From NCBI GenBank assembly GCA_027922465.2, contig BQMF02000048.1, positions 1,054,001 through 1,118,000 of the forward strand: 64,000 bases of DNA. The letters are read 5' to 3'. This stretch comes from Turritopsis dohrnii. Lineage: Eukaryota > Cnidaria > Hydrozoa > Anthoathecata > Oceaniidae. Positions within the stretch are counted from its first letter, which is position 1; every line of letters begins with the position of its first letter. A program made the translations under genes and the position numbers. Positions 61,001-64,000 of this stretch are shown here, piece by piece. Below the pieces are notes generated by a model. It did not search any database, was not told the origin of the DNA, and worked only from the letters and a program-made list of their open reading frames with translations.

Positions 61001-61833
61001 TAAAAAATAAACATAGTCTTTTCAACAGCTGTCAATCTGTCCGATCTTTTCCGTGCCTAAAATCCAAGATCCTTTTAATGACTTGCTGTTTTTGGTGTCG
61101 CGTGTCCTGGGCCTCACTCATGACTTCAAGGTCCCGGGTCACACCCATGGCTTCAGGGTCCCAGTTCCCGGCTGTAACGTCCCGGGTCCCACCAACGACT
61201 TGGGGTACCGGGTCCCGGGTCCCACCCATGGCTTCAGGGTCCCGGCTCCTGGGTCTCGGTTGTAAGGTCCCGGGTCTCGGGTCCCACCAACAACTTGGGG
61301 TCCCGGGTCCCGGGTCCCACTTTTCCAGTATGCCGTATAATTTCTGTAGAAATGCTCTCCTTCGCATTGGTTTTTCAAAAAATTCGCCCACTGGTAATGG
61401 TGATGGTAGCGTACATTTGTACGAAGTCAAAAATATATCTTGTCCCTTATTTTACAGAAACCAAATGTGCTACACTGACTTGGCGACATATAACATATGG
61501 CATGTACCATATAACAGAAAGTTAAAAAAAAATGATACGGATTGATTAACAGATTGAAGTCAAGCGTAGAGGGCTTTCATTTTCATTTCATTCGGTTCTT
61601 AATCGGTGTAAAATAAGAAAGTAAACCCGTCACAGCTGAACCAAACAATAAAAGAGAGAGTTTTGCTTTGCACCAATGAAAAGAAAGACAGTTTTGCTTT
61701 GAACTAATGAAAAGAAAGACAGTTTTGCTTCCTTGTGTTTAAAGGTTTCAATACATAGCACAATCTTAAAGATGTTCGCATTATAGAAAATAGCATTACA
61801 TACCACTTGCAGCAATGTTGGCAGCACATTCAT
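33488..61833 (-). CDS. Adhesion G protein-coupled receptor with LamG, FN3, EGF, HormR, GAIN/GPS, 7TM and long tail (N-terminus missing)
   Basis: Predicted spliced gene with exons, in transcription order: 61833-61804, 57795-57712, 57498-57394, 56789-56250, 55699-55514, 55424-55329, 54469-54363, 53109-52920, 51921-51774, 51574-51438, 51296-51171, 50568-50443, 50355-50246, 49986-49819, 49608-49540, 49402-49294, 49204-49100, 48940-48865, 48794-48704, 48660-48569, 46559-46421, 45170-45070, 44448-44346, 44264-44108, 43855-43789, 43320-43254, 43181-43096, 43012-42886, 39675-39634, 39071-38904, 38818-38779, 37940-37750, 36950-36831, 35412-33808, 33523-33488. Every intron is GT-AG and every junction keeps phase; the total is 1,913 codons plus stop. 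Adhesion GPCRs are self-cleaved surface receptors in which extracellular adhesion modules expose a tethered agonist to the 7TM domain. The start codon and signal peptide were not found. The first exon (61833-61804) and the last are the least certain. Ligand and orthologue are unknown. Confidence 0.88.
34348..34500 (-). repeat. Three 51-bp coding repeats (17 residues each) in the receptor tail
   Basis: In-frame repeats read CPDVENPQDINERLTDG, CSDVVEPQDVNESLAEV and CPNEVEPHEANESLTEA. The shared pattern is C-x-(D/N)-x-x-x-P-(Q/H)-(D/E)-x-N-E-x-L, acidic and likely extended. The frame is preserved across all three. Confidence 0.9.
38364..38631. mobile_element. 268-bp palindromic MITE, copy 1
   Basis: The ends AAGCCTGGTTCAGACCTGG and its inverted partner (CCAGTTCTGAACCAGGCTT) are near-perfect TIRs, and the interior is also partly self-complementary (repeats of 'gattacgacgatt' type). 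It lies in a GPCR intron. A second copy is at 58542-58782. The target duplication is unclear. Confidence 0.8.
39165..39452 (-). mobile_element. tRNA-derived SINE
   Basis: On the minus strand it starts with a tRNA-like head: A-box-like 'tggtggcctggtgatct' and B box 'gggttcaatcccc' (39396-39408 on the plus strand). An unrelated body of about 200 bp follows. It is intronic and in the same orientation as the receptor. Confidence 0.7.
40047..42662 (-). mobile_element. 5'-truncated LINE in the receptor intron that splits TM7
   Basis: The element has one long ORF (42656-40359), a ~280-bp 3' UTR and a (AATC)n tail (plus-strand 'gattgattgatt' at 40047-40072). The 5' side ends inside the endonuclease domain. 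It is oriented like the host gene. Its protein differs clearly from that of the LINE at 16993-20122, so it is another family. Confidence 0.9.
40359..42656 (-). CDS. LINE ORF2 fragment: end of AP endonuclease plus complete reverse transcriptase, uninterrupted
   Basis: 765 codons with no stop or frameshift. Near the start is SDISDHFPIF, the conserved SDH of the AP endonuclease; everything N-terminal to it is missing. Reverse transcriptase motifs follow in order: IAKIIPSFKTGD and NNYRPISVLPAFSKILE, KQFGFQK, GIFIDLSKAFDTVDY, GVPQGSILGPLLFLIYVND, the active site MFADDTNLF, then TKFLGIYVDENLTW. The C-terminal domain is intact. As a truncated copy it lacks its own promoter and complete endonuclease, so it is not autonomous even though its reading frame is open. 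Confidence 0.92.
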   Translation of the reverse strand: MYRLYDKSLTKGIIKSDISDHFPIFVSFNYSIQNKDSVQIKKRLYKKSSRINFKKDLERTNWDFLDNLLNANAQYEGFIEVFTELYNKHFPIIEFSYKPKDLKSPWISRGLKKSSKTKQKLYVKYLKTKTEHAENEYKAYKNLFEKLKRKAKTNYYKNRIDRYKYNSKRTWELMKEITGKCQTNSNSLPNMIETDDETLYDKKEIAEKFNSFFANIGPKLAEKIPITNKTFEDYLKESDSRLENKEITLHEFELAYKSLSRNKATGIDGISGDIILDVYEQIRKPLYNIFKNCFNEGVFPEPLKIAKIIPSFKTGDKTTINNYRPISVLPAFSKILERILYNRIYDHLTSKDLLFHKQFGFQKNVSTEHAILQLVNDITESFNNGKYTLGIFIDLSKAFDTVDYKILLKKLKYYGIRGNSYNILKNYLTNRRQHVTYGSNNITKALNMTCGVPQGSILGPLLFLIYVNDFVNCSSILKPVMFADDTNLFLSDNDIPKLFNNMNKELKNVALWFQVSKLSLNAKKTNFTLFHTSKKKNTIELNLPLLEINNTKITRQTVTKFLGIYVDENLTWTNQIEYVHSKVSKGIGALYKARTILNKHLLKQLYYSFVHSHLSYANVIWASTQKSKLTSLFQRQKHAIRVIHNKDRFTHTKPLFAESFIPTLYELNIFQTLIFMLKCKTKQSPSVFHSLYTLKPQNKYTTRNSRILLKPMFKNKLSQFNISYRGPHLWNALVSSSNILSDIEYVPQFKKLLKTIKFENILQYF
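44756..44918. mobile_element. 163-bp pogo/Tigger-like MITE
   Basis: The ends CAGTCGCTATAATTCGAA and CAGTTAACCCTCTCTGATTC are inverted and each flanked by TA (44754-44755, 44919-44920). Inside, TTCGAAC-type words repeat. CAGT ends with a TA duplication and ATTCGAA words are typical of pogo-group elements. Confidence 0.78.
45385..45955. repeat. Diverged relative of the 25.4-26.5 kb repeat
   Basis: Starts 'ggcacccatgatggagtag', matching 'ggacacccgtggtggagta' at 25383, and then has minisatellite-like words (near 45560-45640 and 45895-45945). The trinucleotide run is absent here. Intronic in the receptor. Confidence 0.65.
45953..46285 (-). mobile_element. tRNA-derived SINE with (TTTA)n tail
   Basis: The minus-strand head 'ggcgccgtagtatagtgg' (A box) and 'ggggttcaattaccc' (B box) resemble a tRNA. 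The 3' end on the left is an (AAAT)-type run at 45955-45978. It is a different family from 39165-39452. Confidence 0.75.
46421..49986 (-). other. Exon block: GAIN domain with GPS autoproteolysis site
   Basis: Eight exons. Helical subdomain A is represented by VIKLMEDISKLTANKLNNSF. Subdomain B has IVLKVAVNTKKPS, YEIKLPTDDLSAL, TPIIFAKYDNIGPFL, SPVVIKIPHPV and SCVFWNE. The GPS in 46559-46421 reads WSTNGC...VCHCYHLTSFAVLM: paired cysteines and tryptophan in place, with the catalytic H-L/T triad intact. Cleavage is therefore predicted between L and T, near partial-protein residue 926, freeing the tethered agonist TSFAVLMTL. The acceptor of exon 48660 was chosen to keep phase 0. Confidence 0.92.
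50246..50568 (-). other. Exon block: hormone-receptor (HormR) domain
   Basis: Two exons. The first has YFCKEQDFRRIAWPRTFSGG then VVACPRGVSG; the second has FATRKCLPATQ and YDSPDLSGCVSKEIEQI. The order C...W-P-T-G...CP-G...A-R-C...P-D-L-S-C fits the HormR module that commonly precedes GAIN in adhesion GPCRs. The two exons join only in phase 1, which supports the model. Confidence 0.88.
50965..51085. repeat. Irregular repeats of 'actacatttgtcg'
   Basis: Six variants of the word at roughly 20-bp spacing, in the intron between the EGF and HormR exons. Confidence 0.75.
51171..51296 (-). other. Exon: EGF-like domain
   Basis: A single symmetric phase 1-1 exon with six cysteines: NECLHPRENLCDALASC then VCRCPKNYYGNGNLC. 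The spacing and the NEC start resemble calcium-binding EGF modules, though the consensus D before the first Cys lies outside the exon and is replaced here by S-R-N-E. Confidence 0.85.
51608..51692. repeat. 85-bp fold-back inverted repeat
   Basis: 'caaacccagagggtctcttg' pairs with 'caagagaccctgggtttg', and the stem continues inward through 'ttttcgatat' to a short loop. It lies in the intron between the two exons of the third FN3 domain and has the size of a fold-back MITE. Confidence 0.8.
52018..52845. mobile_element. 828-bp mariner-like non-autonomous element
   Basis: The inverted ends CAGTGTGTCCCAGAGAAT and CAGTGTGTCCCGGAGAAT are flanked by TA on each side (52016-52017, 52846-52847). No transposase frame survives. 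A single similar end, 'acagggtgtctcagaaag', stands alone at 47089 without a partner I can find. Confidence 0.75.
53569..53632. repeat. 20-bp tandem repeat, three copies
   Basis: 'atttgctacaaaacttatct' repeated exactly, third copy diverging. Intronic. Confidence 0.9.
55170..55230. repeat. 20-bp tandem repeat, three copies
   Basis: 'aactggctgatacgtggtca' repeated exactly, with the last copy altered at its end. Intronic. Confidence 0.92.
56250..57795 (-). other. Exon block: ConA-like (LamG/pentraxin-type) domain of the receptor
   Basis: Three exons, partial-protein residues ~10-252. The domain begins DHYWSFDKAETMFDIKD, passes NNYLTLSGDGVALHLG, YGAPLTYQSGSAS and ILSLWLRFQ, then WSHHTFVWDGQDLKIYLNA and ends DYDEIYVWEDLLHEKTIRQKY. 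These hallmarks (WSFD start, SLWLRF strand, W-H-F-W-D and IYLN strands, final DEIYVWE) fit the ConA-like jelly-roll fold. For the 540-bp exon I chose the acceptor at 56790 because it alone keeps phase with the upstream exon. Confidence 0.85.
58290..58370. repeat. 20-bp tandem repeat, four copies
   Basis: 'attgacgaagatggtcactg' repeated, first copy with one change and last with two. In the long first intron of the modelled gene. Confidence 0.92.
58542..58782. mobile_element. Palindromic MITE, copy 2 (241 bp)
   Basis: Same ends as 38364-38631 (AAGCCTGGTTTAGACATGG and its inverted partner) and the same 'cgacgattaca' interior words, so the two form a family. Confidence 0.82.
60029..61334. mobile_element. 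1,306-bp TIR transposon with CCCGGG-rich subterminal repeats and 9-bp duplication
   Basis: The ends GGCATACCGGAAAAGTG and GGCATACTGGAAAAGTG are inverted copies, each running into repeats of 'gggacccggg'. A perfect 9-bp duplication 'gtataattt' flanks it (60020-60028, 61335-61343). There is no transposase. TIRs with a 9-bp duplication suggest a Mutator-like element, but the class is not certain. The subterminal blocks are far more GC-rich than anything else in the window. Confidence 0.85.
60217..60418. mobile_element. Nested TA-flanked MITE inside the 1.3-kb transposon
   Basis: The ends CAATCCCGGACATAAATTGT and CAATCCTGGACAAAATATTGT-like partner are inverted, with TA at 60215-60216 and 60419-60420. 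A second inverted pair around 'agcatcaatgtt' lies inside. It fits a Tc1/mariner-type MITE and must be younger than its host element. Confidence 0.7.
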
Positions 61834-62070
61834 CTAACACTCGAAAAAAAAATATAAAGTTACTGTTAAATTTTATAAGATTATAATTGTAATACGTCAC
61901 AAGAAAAGAAGGAGCGAGTTAATCACGAATTTAACGAATTTAAAAGGCATAAATAATCCGAGATTGTTTGTGATTATCCGTATAAGCCATTTATAATTTC
62001 GGGTGACTGTACAAAGCTTGAATTAGGCCTATTTTACATTACATGAAATTTAGTGAATGTAAAACTCCTG

Positions 62071-63058
62071 CCTTATCAGTTAAAATTTCGTCGGTGAAAT
62101 GTGACGAAATTTGAAAAAAAAAATTCGTCTCTTTTCACTGGCGAAGTTTCATAACCCACAAAATGTTTTGACCGACGAAATTTTGTAACCGACGAAAAAT
62201 TTTGACCGACGAAATTTTTCACCATTTCAATTGAATTTTCTATTTTACGTGTTTTTAGTCGTGTTTGAAGTCGACAGACCCTTTTAAAGTCATATTTCAA
62301 GCCATAAGAAGGAGGTATTAGGACGAAAGATAAGAAAAATAAAATTTCAAGAACATAAGTAAGTTTTCTCTTTTCATTGTAAATAAATCTAGTAAGATAA
62401 ATGGCTAAGTTGTTGTGTCTCTGCTCAACAAATTGGTTCTCTATACGGGCAAAGACGCTGTTAGCGCAGACTTGCAGCATCAAAACCGTTGATAATAGAA
62501 TCATTTTGTAGCTTGAGATGGTTGAATGTTTTAACAATCCACTGAGCATGTAGAGGCTTCAAATCACTTAACTTGAGATATAGACTTTGACATCACCAGA
62601 ATGAAAACATCACAGATAATGTAAAGTCGTTAAACTACAAGTCATCACCTATTCCTTCAGGGGGGGGCTTGAGATACCTCTGCAACTCATATTTTCATGT
62701 CCCAAACGATGGGTTCGAGTTAAAATGAAAGATTTTATTGACGATTTCTGCTCATATGGTTTCACTGGAATTATTCATAACGACGAAAGCTCTGACGAGA
62801 GTGATTTTGAAATTGACCTAGAAATAGAAAGTATTAAGGTGCTAGAACAGGAAGAAGAAAGCACTTGTATTACTATTGATTAGCATTTGTTTTGTCAAAT
62901 ATAAGTAAAAAAATAAAAAGGCCATTTTCTTCTGAAAGGGGGTTAAAACTTTTCGTCGCTTAAAAGTGACAAAATTTCAGAAAAATTTCGTCACCTTTCA
63001 ACGGCGAGATTTTATAACCGACGAAACATTTTCTCCGATGAAATTTTAACCGGTAAGG
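62071..63058. mobile_element. 988-bp TIR element with repeats of 'gaccgacgaaatttt'
   Basis: The ends CCTTATCAGTTAAAATTTC and CCTTACCGGTTAAAATTTC are inverted copies followed by more than 100 bp of subterminal repeats of the 'ccgacgaaa' word on both sides. I found no clear target duplication. It contains the 52-codon frame at 62725. It lies upstream of all recognised receptor exons. Confidence 0.78.
62725..62883 (+). CDS. Short acidic ORF inside the TIR element (52 aa), doubtful
   Basis: ATG at 62725 to TAG at 62881. It begins MKDFIDDFCSYGF and becomes strongly acidic (NDESSDESDFEIDLEIES). Its position in the middle of the TIR element suggests a transposase remnant, for example an N-terminus, or an unrelated chance frame. 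I do not recognise it. Confidence 0.3.
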   Translation: MKDFIDDFCSYGFTGIIHNDESSDESDFEIDLEIESIKVLEQEEESTCITID

Positions 63059-63775
63059 TATTACATGCAAAGTCTTTAGTTTACTTGTAGCCGTAGGTGC
63101 AGTAGTTTTACAGAGGTGTAACTTGGCCCTTATTTCCCAAGTAATTCCATTCTGTTTTCTTTTGTTTGGATGTTCTTTATTTCTTTAAGAAACCATTCAG
63201 AAACCATTGGAGAAAAAATAAATTGTGTTAGCAAGGCAGTGTATTTACTTACTTACTTTCTAGTAAGCCAGTCAAATTCCATCCATTGACAGGGAGGGCG
63301 GAGTGAAATCTTATTTGAGGGGGACTGACTAATTAAGTCCAAGAAAATTTTGCTAATTTTAATTTATTTAGAATGGCTAAAGCAACACTGTTTTTCCTAA
63401 TTGAGCTCTTTTATGGCCCATAAAGTTGTGCCGCTGGACCCCAACGAGTTGTATAAAAAATGATATGTTTGCTAATAATAAAATCAAAATCTTCAGGCTG
63501 TATATAAATTTGAAAATCGGATGGTAAAAATGAATCGGAACAAATGATGTTTTTTATGAAACGTTTCTTTCATGCAACAACACCACTGGAACAATACCAC
63601 TGGAACAAATCTTTTGCTCGGCCACTACACGTCACGAAAGCGAAAAAACAAAGAACAGTAGAATAGTATCATTGTTAGTATCACTCACATACTTATTATC
63701 TATATTTATTTCACGTAAATCGATTTCAAAAAACTTTTATTATGAAATATATTGGAGGTGTTATAGCCCACTCAG

Positions 63776-63803
<28 letters not shown>
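63776..63803. repeat. Poly-C tract, 28 bp
   Basis: Uninterrupted C run; the complementary strand is a G28 tract able to form quadruplexes. The rest of 63059-64000 shows nothing I can name. Confidence 0.97.
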
Positions 63804-63806
<3 letters not shown>

Positions 63807-64000
63807 CTGCTACTTTATTTATAGAGCTCCGTGGTCCCTGATTGATTGGTAAAAATCATGTTGATGTCTCCAGTAAATCCATGTGGAACACCGTAGAACA
63901 CCGTGGAACCTATCAACAGTTTTTCTGAGGAAACAAATCACAAACTCTAGAACTTCTCCTAAATATATTATTTTGGCTAATAGTTGTGAATAATTCTAAT

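Noticed and set aside
61032..61430. 132-codon minus-strand frame and 184-codon plus-strand frame (61 kb)
   Set aside because: Both are made of Gly/Pro/Arg/Thr-rich translations of the GC-rich subterminal repeats of the TIR transposon.
62076..62549. 157-codon minus-strand frame
   Set aside because: It lies within the TIR element and its repeats, with no domain or splice context linking it to the receptor.

Overview
This is a eukaryotic, almost certainly metazoan, genomic window with AT-rich sequence and roughly one third G+C by eye. There are no operons, coding sequence is broken by spliceosomal introns, and repeats of many classes are dense (LINEs, a Penelope-like element, tRNA-derived SINEs, MITEs, minisatellites). 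The one host protein-coding gene I can support is a multi-exon adhesion GPCR. The LINE proteins look like families common in cnidarians, so a cnidarian or similar marine invertebrate is my best guess, from general resemblance only.

Left part (1-24.8 kb). Positions 1-1850 hold about 3.3 copies of a diverged ~560-bp satellite-like repeat. From 2628 to 15186 there is a very homogeneous head-to-tail array, 7.4 copies of a 1,697-bp unit, each unit carrying two tRNA-Asn(GUU) genes (A and B). At 15187 the array flips: 15187-23040 is a degraded, rearranged inverted arm with further tRNA-Asn copies on the minus strand. It is broken by an unclassified 683-bp insertion and by a LINE that landed inside a tRNA-Asn gene. 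A Penelope-like fragment (23045-23516) separates this arm from one last forward unit (23520-24815). I count 26 tRNA-Asn copies: 24 full length (16 matching the consensus exactly), one split by the LINE and one 5' fragment.

Middle (24.8-33.5 kb). A hAT-type MITE, a trinucleotide run, a 128-bp minisatellite, two fragments related to the left-end satellite, and a deleted LINE with a PHD-like ORF1. The rest is featureless AT-rich sequence.

Right part (33.5-64 kb). By joining minus-strand exons with matching splice phases I reconstruct a 35-exon adhesion GPCR gene (stop near 33488, most 5' recognised exon at 61833, N-terminus missing). Domain order: ConA-like/LamG, three FN3, one EGF, HormR, GAIN with a canonical GPS, seven-helix domain, then an unusually long acidic cytoplasmic tail of about 719 residues. 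Its introns hold an intact-looking 765-codon LINE ORF, pogo-, mariner- and other TIR elements, two SINEs, and several 20-bp tandem duplications. Past the last exon lie a 1.3-kb TIR transposon with 9-bp target duplications and CCCGGG-rich ends (inside the long first intron), a 1-kb TIR element, and a 28-bp poly-C tract.
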